Shown: in pieces, positions 24,578 through 32,275 of the stretch
How the letters are laid out: each line of letters opens with the position of its first letter
Position numbering within the stretch: position 1 is the first letter of the stretch
Origin: CAZJWR01 sp964549765
GTDB lineage: Bacteria; Zixibacteria; MSB-5A5; GN15; JAAZOE01
Length of the DNA: 64,000 nt
Reading direction: 5' to 3'
NCBI GenBank assembly: GCA_964549765.1
Contig: CAZJWR010000003.1
Location: 55,456-119,455 of the forward strand
Notes under the pieces: model-generated
What the model saw: the letters and a program-made list of their open reading frames with translations, nothing else
Told to the model about the DNA's origin: nothing
The model's database searches: none
Position numbers and translations under genes: made by a program

Positions 24578-25504
24578 CTACCACGATAGACTTATCGAGA
24601 AATTGTGCACGGCGTCGCTGCCGTAATCATCCGACGGAATGAACGTATAATCGAATCGTCCACGACCATAGGCAACCCCCAAGCCAAGATCGAAGGAAAC
24701 CGCGTTGGTCCCGGCAACGGTCCCGGTTTGATAAACCAGCCCCGAACGGGCATAGAGATCCTGGATGATATTGACTTCGAGGCCCTGATGGATTGCCGGC
24801 GCTCCCCTGAACGGAGTATACGCTTCGATCGCAAACAGCGCTTTATCCTCGAATTGACGGAACGACACACCCGTGCGCACCGCCGCCGGCAGCGGTTCGG
24901 ATTCGCTAAAATAGGTGATATCAGTGCCCATGTTTGTTACGGTGGCGCCGAAGTTTAATCCGCGGAAGGACGCCAGGATACCGATATCGGCGGCTACGGC
25001 ATCACCCTTTATAATATCGAATGACTGTTCGACATATTTGGCCGATACGCCGATGGCGACGTTATCGGTGATATCGGCAGCCGCCGCCACCGTCACGGCC
25101 ATGTTGTACATCGTGAGATCTTCGCCCTGATTGCCGAATTCGTCGTAGGAACGGATCAATCCCAGGTTTACGTAAGTAAGCCCGGCGCCGAAAGAAACGC
25201 TGTTTCCGGGAAAGGCAATCTGCAGATTTTCGACCGTGACGTCCTGATACCAGCTTTGATGCGAAAATTCCGCCTGGGACGACGCCAGTCGGCGCAGACC
25301 GGCGGCGTTCCAATAGACCGCCGAGGGATTATCGGCGACGGACGTAAAGGCGCTTCCCATACCCAGCGCCCTCGCCCCAACGCCGATTTTCAAGAAATTT
25401 GCCGTATTCGAACCCAGTTCACCGGCGACGGAAATATCGCCGAACAGTGTGGCGACTACCGCAGCAAGCACCCAAATCGCTATGACAATCTTCACCGTTT
25501 TCAT
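24578..25504 (-). CDS. PorV/PorQ-like outer-membrane barrel protein
   Basis: The 308-residue exported protein has a signal peptide (VIAIWVLAAVVATLFGDISVAG). The family signature ANFLKIGVGARALGMGSAFTSVADNPSAVYWNAAGL follows it at about residues 33-70. PorV-like proteins are 14-stranded barrels; in Bacteroidota PorV shuttles type IX secretion substrates. The body alternates hydrophobic and polar strands and ends in ISLSW. An ATG at 25504 with GGAGTG upstream is preferred to the longer frame. A strong -24/-12 element lies 37 nt upstream, making it the best sigma-54 target in the window. It may be a PorV paralogue rather than the type IX component. Confidence 0.87.
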   Translation of the reverse strand: MKTVKIVIAIWVLAAVVATLFGDISVAGELGSNTANFLKIGVGARALGMGSAFTSVADNPSAVYWNAAGLRRLASSQAEFSHQSWYQDVTVENLQIAFPGNSVSFGAGLTYVNLGLIRSYDEFGNQGEDLTMYNMAVTVAAAADITDNVAIGVSAKYVEQSFDIIKGDAVAADIGILASFRGLNFGATVTNMGTDITYFSESEPLPAAVRTGVSFRQFEDKALFAIEAYTPFRGAPAIHQGLEVNIIQDLYARSGLVYQTGTVAGTNAVSFDLGLGVAYGRGRFDYTFIPSDDYGSDAVHNFSISLSW

Positions 25505-25540
25505 TGTGCATTCACTCCATTTCGTTCGAATACAGATAAT

Positions 25541-25556
25541 TGCAATCGGTGTGCCG
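25541..25556 (-). promoter_or_regulatory. Strong sigma-54 (-24/-12) promoter of the PorV-like gene
   Basis: The element CGGCACACCGATTGCA on the minus strand matches TGGCACNNNNNTTGCA at all consensus positions but the first. The predicted start is near 25530, leaving about 26 nt before the ATG, which includes the GGAG site. Consensus knowledge is from the sigma-54 family; function is inferred. Confidence 0.7.
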
Positions 25557-26158
25557 CCTGCCAACAACTACATCCCGTGAGGATGAATGCGCGATGCCGG
25601 ATGGAACGGTACTGATAAACTACCAACTCACAATGCATTACAAAACACCCTATGACCATTCCCTGTCGTTCCCTTGACTGCTGGTTTTCCCGAAACTCAA
25701 ATCCGTACCACGGAGCCTGTTCATAACGATGGCCCTTACTTCATTATTTCGGCCGCATCCGCTTCTAACTTCCGCCGTCAAAGGCATTTGCCCATATCTG
25801 TTCAATTCCTAAGCATAACCGGCTTTTGAGCCGCTATGTTGGAATTTTGGTTTCATTTCCCAGTTCGAAAATTGACCTAAAACCGTTTCCGGCCAATTTT
25901 CTTGATAGATTGTACGATTTTTCATAAGCCCTTGTCAATCAAATTAAACAATATGAAGGCAAAAAAACAATTTGGATAACTACATATTGTTATGCGAGTT
26001 ATCGCTGTTAATTTATTGCGTCCATGTTTCGGTTTTCTTCACAGACCGGTGCAAATCCTCGGCATTTTACTCCCAGGAAAGCGGTTCAAAATCTAGTTTC
26101 AGTTATCCGCCCGGCGGCGAGAGTGCATATAATCAGGCAGGTATATGTTGTCGGCGCC
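25557..26158. other. Long gene-poor interval upstream of the PorV-like gene
   Basis: No protein gene is convincing here. The interval holds a minus-strand promoter-like pair (25909-25938), a small hairpin (CGGCT TTTG AGCCG, about 25820-25833) and a second hairpin with TCCGT/ACGGA arms near 25704-25716. It could carry activator sites for the sigma-54 promoter, a small RNA, or both. No terminator is seen for the M48 gene. Confidence 0.5.
25909..25938 (-). promoter_or_regulatory. Sigma-70-type promoter in the long intergenic interval
   Basis: TTGACA (25938-25933), an 18-bp spacer and TACAAT (25914-25909) predict a start near 25902, almost 400 nt before the PorV-like ATG. It may drive a small RNA or an extended leader. 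Confidence 0.5.
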
Positions 26159-27004
26159 TTATTGTTCGGGTTGTGAGGCCGGAGGCGCCGGATTTTCTTG
26201 TTTGGCCGGTAATCGATCCTTCATTTGGTGAAATCGCGGCGTATCCGCGATAAGCTGCGGTGACAAATCGTTCATTTCCGCGATCTGCGACCGGGTCGCA
26301 TCAATGCGATCATTCGTCTGCGGATGGCTGGCGGCGAGCATCTCGAAGAAATTCATTTCATGCTGACCGGATAATTCCTCGAGCTTCTGAAACATATTGA
26401 TCATGCCATTCGGATTCCATCCGGCGCGGGTCATATAGATGGCGCCAAAGCGATCGGCCTCGGTTTCCATCGATCGTGAATATCCCGACATCATAATTCC
26501 CAGGGCCGCGCCCGCCAGTTGTTGGGTAGTTTCGGATCGTTCACCGACGGCAAGCTGCAGCACCACCGACAATCCCATGACCGACTGCAGCTGTTTGATG
26601 CTATGCCGGGCCACGACGTGGCTGATTTCGTGGGCCATGACGGCGGCCAGTTCCGATTCCGAATCCATCTCGCGGATGAGGCCGGAGTAGAAAAAGACGA
26701 ACCCTCCCGGCGCGGCGAAGGCGTTGATCTGATCCGATTGGATGACCGCGAAATGAAACGGCAGATCGGTTCGGTCGGAGACGGCCACGATACGCTGCCC
26801 GATATCGTTGATGTAGTTCTGCCAGAGGGTATCGGCCAGGAGCGTGTCGGTCTGCCGGACTTCCTCATTCAATTGCTGGCCGATGGCGATTTCCTGGCTG
26901 GTGGGAATGAGGATCAACGATTTTCTGCCGCCGGGACCGGTGGTCGCGCACGACAGCGTCAGAGCGACAAGAATCACCGGAATCAAAAAGGTATATCGTT
27001 TCAT
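26159..27004 (-). CDS. M48-family metalloprotease lipoprotein
   Basis: The 281-residue lipoprotein has a lipobox at LTLSC (Cys19). The zinc motif HEISH is at 125-129, with the third ligand Glu182 in SMETEADRFG, the BepA/LoiP-type M48 pattern. It is expected in the periplasm at the outer membrane, degrading misfolded envelope proteins or assisting barrel assembly. The ATG at 27004 is chosen by the signal peptide. It is last in the TPR-GH57-DUF4870-M48 run, 22 nt after its neighbour. Confidence 0.93.
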   Translation of the reverse strand: MKRYTFLIPVILVALTLSCATTGPGGRKSLILIPTSQEIAIGQQLNEEVRQTDTLLADTLWQNYINDIGQRIVAVSDRTDLPFHFAVIQSDQINAFAAPGGFVFFYSGLIREMDSESELAAVMAHEISHVVARHSIKQLQSVMGLSVVLQLAVGERSETTQQLAGAALGIMMSGYSRSMETEADRFGAIYMTRAGWNPNGMINMFQKLEELSGQHEMNFFEMLAASHPQTNDRIDATRSQIAEMNDLSPQLIADTPRFHQMKDRLPAKQENPAPPASQPEQ

Positions 27005-27026
27005 CGAATCAAACACGATCTCCGCC

Positions 27027-27419
27027 CTACATCCGCAACCGATCGGCAATATCGCCGATTATGGGCAGTTTGTACATTTTCCCCTGGATGGAGAAGATGA
27101 TCCCGGCCAGCGCGGCGCCGATGCAGGCGATAATAATGACCGTCCAGAACAACTGGCTGAGGTGCGGAAAGGAAAAAATAAAGGCGATAACCTCGATGAA
27201 GAACAGCACGATTCCCTGACGGGCATGGAAATAAGCGTAGGGATCATCGCGCATTTTGATCAGCGGCACGAAGCATAGGAACGGGACATAGGCCATGATA
27301 GCCGCCATGCGGCGATCCTCGGACGGACGGCCGCCATCCTCGTTGTCAAGATTGGGAATATCGCTCCTTCCCGTCGGTTCATCGTGCGGTTGGTCGTGAT
27401 CGAAAAATGAATCAGCCAT
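27027..27419 (-). CDS. Small DUF4870/Tic20-like membrane protein
   Basis: The 130-residue protein has an acidic, Asp/Pro-rich cytoplasmic N-terminus (1-35) and three or four membrane segments (AAIMAYVPFLCFVPLI, GIVLFFIEVIAFIFSF, FWTVIIIACIGAALAGIIF). HARQGIVLFF is the conserved feature of the DUF4870/Tic20-like group. Function is unknown. It lies 12 nt after GH57 and 22 nt before M48. Confidence 0.75.
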   Translation of the reverse strand: MADSFFDHDQPHDEPTGRSDIPNLDNEDGGRPSEDRRMAAIMAYVPFLCFVPLIKMRDDPYAYFHARQGIVLFFIEVIAFIFSFPHLSQLFWTVIIIACIGAALAGIIFSIQGKMYKLPIIGDIADRLRM

Positions 27420-27431
27420 GGCTCCTCCGCA

Positions 27432-29570
27432 TCACAAGTCCCATACGATCTCCTCACCCCGCCCGGCGAACTGGAAACGGATCGGGTCGCCCTGAGGCCA
27501 TAATTCTACTTCCTCACCGTCCTTGACAATGCCGACCCTGAAAAAAACCTCGCCCCGTTCATCGGGAAAGAAAATTTTCTTTTTCATGCCAATCTCGGCA
27601 ATCTCTCCTACGCCGCATGAAATACCGGACGGGTCGCCGGCCCATTCCGGAGCCGAAATGAACCCCTCGGGGCCAAAGACAAAATCCCCCTGACCGGGAT
27701 TAACGATTTCAATTTTAAGCCTGACCGTCGCATTGTCAACTAAAAAGGCCTTTTCGTTGAAATCGACGCGCACATACAAGTTCTCTTCATCAGAGACATA
27801 GAGAATTTGCGTTATGACGCGATCGCTGCGGTGCATGCTCCCGCCGGCTTTGCGGCAGTCGAATTTGCCCGCGCCCAGCCATTCGTAGTAATGCGTCAGT
27901 TTGCCGTCGATAACCGGTGTCACCGTCCCCTCCGGTTCGGTCAAGTACGATTCGGGGAAACCGGACGATATCGGGGTCAGGAGCGACTTGGGAATTTTCA
28001 GTCCCAGGCTGGTGTATATCGAGGACAGGTGCGCCCGATAGATGCGGTCGAAAATATCGTTCTGGGGCCCGCGATGCTCGTCCCCGTACCACCAATTCCA
28101 GTCGGAACCCTCGGCCACCAGGAGCGATTTTTCCGCATGTGCAATTTTGGCGGGATCGTAGTCGGGGTGCTCCTTCTTGAATTCGGTAAGGGCGTGACGG
28201 GCGTCCCAGAGGAAATCCCAAGCGGTATTATCCTCGGGATGGCCGATCCAGATGCGAAAATTATGGTTGATCCATGACCCGGCCTGGATATTTTTCAGCG
28301 GTTTCGGCTTAACCCGTTCGACCGCCTGACTCATGGTGACGGTCTCAATGCGATCGTCGGCTTCCAGTTTTTGAAATAATCCCTCGAGGAAATCATCGCC
28401 GTCATCGGGATAATATTCCCAGCAATTCTCGCCGTCGAGAATCACCGGAATGACGACATCATCCGCCGTCCCTCCCAGGGTCTCCGCCAGACCATGCAGT
28501 CCCTTCAGGAAATCGTCAACGGCCTTCTCCGTATCCCAGCTCGAATACACGAATCCGATGCGGTCGGACAGGGCGTGGTCGCGGAAGAAAAGACTGACGG
28601 CTCCCTCGGACGAATTGAACGAGAAAACGGCGTGGGGCGAGTACCGGTTCGAGGGCAAGCCCGATTTCACCAGCGAGCCGTATAATACCTGTTCGTCCGA
28701 AGCCATCCAGCGGATGCCGTTGCGGACGAGGATGGCGGCCATCTGTTCGGAGATGGAGCCTTCGGAGGGCCACATGCCGGAGAGGTCGCGGCCGAATTTC
28801 TCGCGATGCATCTCAACGGCGAGCGCTACCTGGCGGTCGGCGTCTTCCGGATGGCAGAACCGGTTCTTGGGCAGGGTGATTCCGGGCAGAGCTTCCTTGG
28901 CCGCATCGGTATCACACAGCAGGGGAAGAATGGGGTGATAGTACGGTGAAAACGAGATTTCGATTTTACCGGCATCCATAAGTGATCGATACGTGGGAAT
29001 AATTTCCTTGAGGATGGCGTATTGGGCTTCGATAAGCGCCTGCTTATCGTCCTCGGTATACCTCTCCCCTTTGGCAAAAAGATCACGGAAAGGATCGCGG
29101 GAGCGATAGATCGGATCTACCCAGACCAGATTCGACCAGACTATCAGGTCCCGCACCTCCTGCTGTGACGACGTACGGGCCGCCAGTTCCGCGTTCATGT
29201 TGCAGTCCTGGAGTTTCTTTTGCAGTTTTCGATAGCGCGGGTACGGGTCGATCATGGTGGCGGGATTGGCCGTAAAAAAGGTGCCGAATATTTCGGCCTT
29301 TTCAGCCTGGGTCAATTCGGCGGACGGTTTACTCGATAGCGCCAGGTGCTGGTCGGTCGTTTTACGGTCGCAATAGAGATCGATTTGTTCCAAGAGTGAG
29401 GGAACGAGATTGAAGGTCATTCGCAGGCGGTCGAATTTGCCCAGACGGGCCGGCAAATCGCCGTAGTCTTTCAGACCATGCAGCCGCACCCATGGCAGAA
29501 GCATCGCTCCCGATGCCGGGTCCCGATAATAGGGTTGATGCATGTGCCAGAGAAAAGCGACTTTGAGCAT
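27432..29570 (-). CDS. GH57 family glycoside hydrolase (alpha-amylase/glucanotransferase type)
   Basis: The 712-residue cytoplasmic enzyme starts with the GH57 signature LWHMHQPYY (His9, His11). The probable nucleophile Glu270 is in GMWPSEGS, and a second conserved acid, Asp379, in VILDGENCWEYY is the likely acid/base. The WMASDE and FRDHALSD blocks lie between them. The last 170 residues form a beta-sandwich-like domain. GH57 enzymes act on alpha-1,4-glucans such as glycogen. The closest relatives are the amylopullulanase-like DUF1957/DUF3536 group. The gene starts 19 nt after the TPR gene. Confidence 0.93.
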   Translation of the reverse strand: MLKVAFLWHMHQPYYRDPASGAMLLPWVRLHGLKDYGDLPARLGKFDRLRMTFNLVPSLLEQIDLYCDRKTTDQHLALSSKPSAELTQAEKAEIFGTFFTANPATMIDPYPRYRKLQKKLQDCNMNAELAARTSSQQEVRDLIVWSNLVWVDPIYRSRDPFRDLFAKGERYTEDDKQALIEAQYAILKEIIPTYRSLMDAGKIEISFSPYYHPILPLLCDTDAAKEALPGITLPKNRFCHPEDADRQVALAVEMHREKFGRDLSGMWPSEGSISEQMAAILVRNGIRWMASDEQVLYGSLVKSGLPSNRYSPHAVFSFNSSEGAVSLFFRDHALSDRIGFVYSSWDTEKAVDDFLKGLHGLAETLGGTADDVVIPVILDGENCWEYYPDDGDDFLEGLFQKLEADDRIETVTMSQAVERVKPKPLKNIQAGSWINHNFRIWIGHPEDNTAWDFLWDARHALTEFKKEHPDYDPAKIAHAEKSLLVAEGSDWNWWYGDEHRGPQNDIFDRIYRAHLSSIYTSLGLKIPKSLLTPISSGFPESYLTEPEGTVTPVIDGKLTHYYEWLGAGKFDCRKAGGSMHRSDRVITQILYVSDEENLYVRVDFNEKAFLVDNATVRLKIEIVNPGQGDFVFGPEGFISAPEWAGDPSGISCGVGEIAEIGMKKKIFFPDERGEVFFRVGIVKDGEEVELWPQGDPIRFQFAGRGEEIVWDL

Positions 29571-29589
29571 CCCGCTTCCCCACGCCGGC

Positions 29590-30267
29590 CTATAGCCGGA
29601 GCCCGTGTTCCGCCGCCAGGCGAGCGCCTATCATGTAGTACTGGGTATCCTTGTACTCGTTGGTCAATTTGGCCAGTATGACTTTGGCCGATTCCATTTC
29701 GTCGGCCTTGACGTAGTTATCGAGCGCGTGCAGATAGTATTCTCCGGATAGATGGAAATCGGGGTATTTCTCGGCCGCTTCCCGGTATGCGTCGGCAGCC
29801 TGCTTATAATCGCCCGTCCCTGCCAGTGACGCGGCGATGCCGGCCATGGCCGAGGTGACGAAGTATTTGTCGCCCTTGTAATCGTCCAGGTAGTTCTCGA
29901 ATGCCGTCTTGGCTTCGGCGTAATTCTTGGCGGAAAAATAGGCGTTGCCCAGATTGAACGCGGCCATGGGACCATAGGTGGTCGAACCGTAATCATCCAT
30001 GATGGTCTTAAAATCGACGATGGCCAGCTGGTAATTGGCCGACCGGTATTCTCCGAGGGCGCGATTATAGATATCGGCCGCTTCCATGGTCCGGGAGGTG
30101 CCCTGCGATCGGATCAACGACATCCCGACGATGACGATAATGATGACCGCCGCAGCGCCGACAAAATAGGCCCACCGTTCGTAAACGTAGTCTTTCGCCT
30201 GAAACACGAAAGTGGTGAATTTATCTTCTTTGATTTCCCGTTTCGTGATTTTGACGTTGTGTCTCAT
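29590..30267 (-). CDS. Membrane-anchored TPR protein
   Basis: The 225-residue protein has a short basic cytoplasmic N-terminus and one membrane helix (WAYFVGAAAVIIIVIVGMSL, about 33-52). The rest is tetratricopeptide helices, with repeats such as GPMAAFNLGNAYFSAKNYAEAKTAFENYL and YKQAADAYREAAEKYP. Topology matches the YfgM-type protein of the SecYEG periplasmic exit. AGGAGAAGGAAAGG precedes the ATG. It opens the four-gene run that ends with M48. Confidence 0.85.
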   Translation of the reverse strand: MRHNVKITKREIKEDKFTTFVFQAKDYVYERWAYFVGAAAVIIIVIVGMSLIRSQGTSRTMEAADIYNRALGEYRSANYQLAIVDFKTIMDDYGSTTYGPMAAFNLGNAYFSAKNYAEAKTAFENYLDDYKGDKYFVTSAMAGIAASLAGTGDYKQAADAYREAAEKYPDFHLSGEYYLHALDNYVKADEMESAKVILAKLTNEYKDTQYYMIGARLAAEHGLRL

Positions 30268-30330
30268 ACCTTTCCTTCTCCTACCCAGTTATACGTCATA
30301 TCGGCCAAGGCGCGGGAAGTTCCCTAAGAA

Positions 30331-30364
30331 AAAGGCGGAAGGTGCCCAGATTTCCGCCTTTTTT
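30331..30364 (-). terminator. Bidirectional intrinsic terminator after the FadL-like gene
   Basis: A 10-bp stem (30331-30340 with 30352-30361) carries a strong T-run on the plus strand and a shorter T-rich tail on the minus strand. On the minus strand it follows the FadL-like gene by 25 nt. Confidence 0.75.
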
Positions 30365-30388
30365 ATGATCTTCATTCCGTGCAGGCGA

Positions 30389-31855
30389 TTAAAAATATCC
30401 GGTCATTGTCACCCGGAATTCGCTGGCTTTCCGTTCCCAGACATATTTGGTAGTGGTGTCCAACACGTTATCCGGCTGAGATTCATCGTAGGCAACGGTA
30501 TTCACGGTTTCATTCAACTTTTTTCCGGTCGTGAGCCGATAAGCGAAATCGAACCGCACTTGCGACCAGGCGATGCCGGATCCCAGGCTGAAGCTCGTTT
30601 CACTCTGCCGTCCCGACGACGTGCGGGTTATGATCGCCTCGTCCAGCTGGAAGGGCTCGTTCGCTTGGTCGTAGCCGACATCGGTAGCAAAAATCGTGAA
30701 ATCCTTGGGTTGCGGCAGTTGGTCGTACCGCAGACCGGCGCGCAGCGGAATTTGCCCGATTCCGACATCGAGCATATATTCGGCGCCGCCCCCGATTCCG
30801 AACGTGTTGTTCCAGCCGATCGGTACCGAATTATAATAATCCGTCCGCTTGCCGCCGGCGTCGATGAAATAACCCGTCCGGTAATACCATTTCGTGGAAC
30901 CGTAGTTTTGATAATTTATATCGAGGGTCAGGGTCAACTTTTCGGTGGGAAACAACCCGACACCGGCCGCCAGCGTTAGCGGCAAACCCTGCTTGGTCAG
31001 GTTATCCAGCGAATATACGGTATCGGACAGCTGGGAGCTCGGTAGCCCGTCCAGGGTCGTTTCCAACAGGCTGGCGGCGTCATCCGAATGCTTCATCGTG
31101 AAGGGCGTATGCACGACCGCTCCGAGGCTGTATTTGTCCCCTTTGAGCATCAAGCCCGTCGTAAAATTGAAGCCCGTGGAGGTAACGGAATCGATCCCCC
31201 GGACCGTCATGACCTGTTCCTGGGTTGTCCCGAAGAGCGGGTCGACGATGACATTCACGGCATAGATACTTCTGGTTTCCACGGCTCGGCGACCGTCGAA
31301 AATATTGATAAGTACACCCATCGACAATTGCCTGTAGATTCGCGTGCTGCCGCCGAAATTGTACATCTGGACATGCCCAACGTCATTCTGATAGTACGTG
31401 AGAGAGCCGACGTCGACGGTCCCGTCATACGAGGCCTCTTCGGTGTATTCATTGGTCCGGTCGATATTGAAGTTGAAAACGAATGGATGTCCCTTGATAC
31501 GCACCGGCGCCACGAAAGAGAAATGCCCGAGGCCGTTCATATCCAGGTTATTGTCGGTGATGCCCGGAGTATGGTTCTGGGTGAATGAGCCTCCCGGCAC
31601 ATAAACGTTATATGACCCGGCCACGATCGGGCTCTCCAGTGTCCATAATCCGGCGGGATTCCAGATGCCGCTGGAAGCGTCATTGGCCAGCCCGACGAAG
31701 GCATACCCCATGGCCATGGCCCGGGCGCTGCCGCCAAAATACGAATAGTTGTTTAGTCCGAGCGAAGCGTAAAAACCGCCCACGTCGGAAACCTGAGCGC
31801 TCAACGGCGAACATAGAATCAGTAGAACTGTTAACAAACCTGCCAGCGCTTTCAT
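30389..31855 (-). CDS. FadL/PorV-like outer-membrane barrel protein
   Basis: The 488-residue exported protein has a signal peptide (LLTVLLILCSPLSA). The N-terminal hatch-like motif GGSARAMAMGYAFVGLANDASSGIWNPAGLWTL is shared by FadL/TodX and PorV families. Many amphipathic strands follow, and the protein ends in MTGYF. It probably carries a hydrophobic substrate across the outer membrane. The sequence is longer than the PorV-like protein at 24.6 kb and only its start resembles it. The ATG at 31855 has GGAGGATATTCCTTT upstream. Confidence 0.87.
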   Translation of the reverse strand: MKALAGLLTVLLILCSPLSAQVSDVGGFYASLGLNNYSYFGGSARAMAMGYAFVGLANDASSGIWNPAGLWTLESPIVAGSYNVYVPGGSFTQNHTPGITDNNLDMNGLGHFSFVAPVRIKGHPFVFNFNIDRTNEYTEEASYDGTVDVGSLTYYQNDVGHVQMYNFGGSTRIYRQLSMGVLINIFDGRRAVETRSIYAVNVIVDPLFGTTQEQVMTVRGIDSVTSTGFNFTTGLMLKGDKYSLGAVVHTPFTMKHSDDAASLLETTLDGLPSSQLSDTVYSLDNLTKQGLPLTLAAGVGLFPTEKLTLTLDINYQNYGSTKWYYRTGYFIDAGGKRTDYYNSVPIGWNNTFGIGGGAEYMLDVGIGQIPLRAGLRYDQLPQPKDFTIFATDVGYDQANEPFQLDEAIITRTSSGRQSETSFSLGSGIAWSQVRFDFAYRLTTGKKLNETVNTVAYDESQPDNVLDTTTKYVWERKASEFRVTMTGYF

Positions 31856-31921
31856 AAAGGAATATCCTCCCGTCTATGACATACTATAGCCGTTTTTCAT
31901 TTTTTCCACCAACAAAGCGAA

Positions 31922-31950
31922 AATATAACAGCTTCATTATCCCGTGTCAA
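31922..31950 (-). promoter_or_regulatory. Near-consensus sigma-70 promoter of the FadL-like gene
   Basis: TTGACA (31950-31945), a 17-bp spacer and TATATT (31927-31922) predict a start near 31915 and a leader of about 60 nt. Confidence 0.72.
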
Positions 31951-32134
31951 ACCCTTTTCGCAGACTTTAGCAATCTGTTTTTTCTGCCCTTTCCTCCCGG
32001 AACAGCCAGAGTCTACCTGCTTCCTGAAATAGAGACGTTCCAACGACCCGATTTGTTAAATGCCCAAAGATACCGTCCGGGATTAATCGCCGCCGTCGAG
32101 GCGCCCCGGCCGCGCAAAACGGCTGGATTTGCCT

Positions 32135-32163
32135 TTGCCGGGAAAGGGAGTCGGGATTATATT
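32135..32163 (+). promoter_or_regulatory. Sigma-70-type promoter of the DUF5916 gene
   Basis: TTGCCG (32135-32140), a 17-bp spacer and TATATT (32158-32163) predict a start near 32170 with a leader of about 106 nt. The 31856-32275 interval otherwise holds only this and the divergent FadL-like promoter. Confidence 0.55.
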
Positions 32164-32275
32164 GGCCCGAATCTTAACGAAACCGGAACGAGGCGCGCCC
32201 GTATATTTCAGGCAATATCGCCGTGGGATCGCCGGATACCGGCAAGCCGCAGGGTGATTGGACGAAGGGAGTGTG

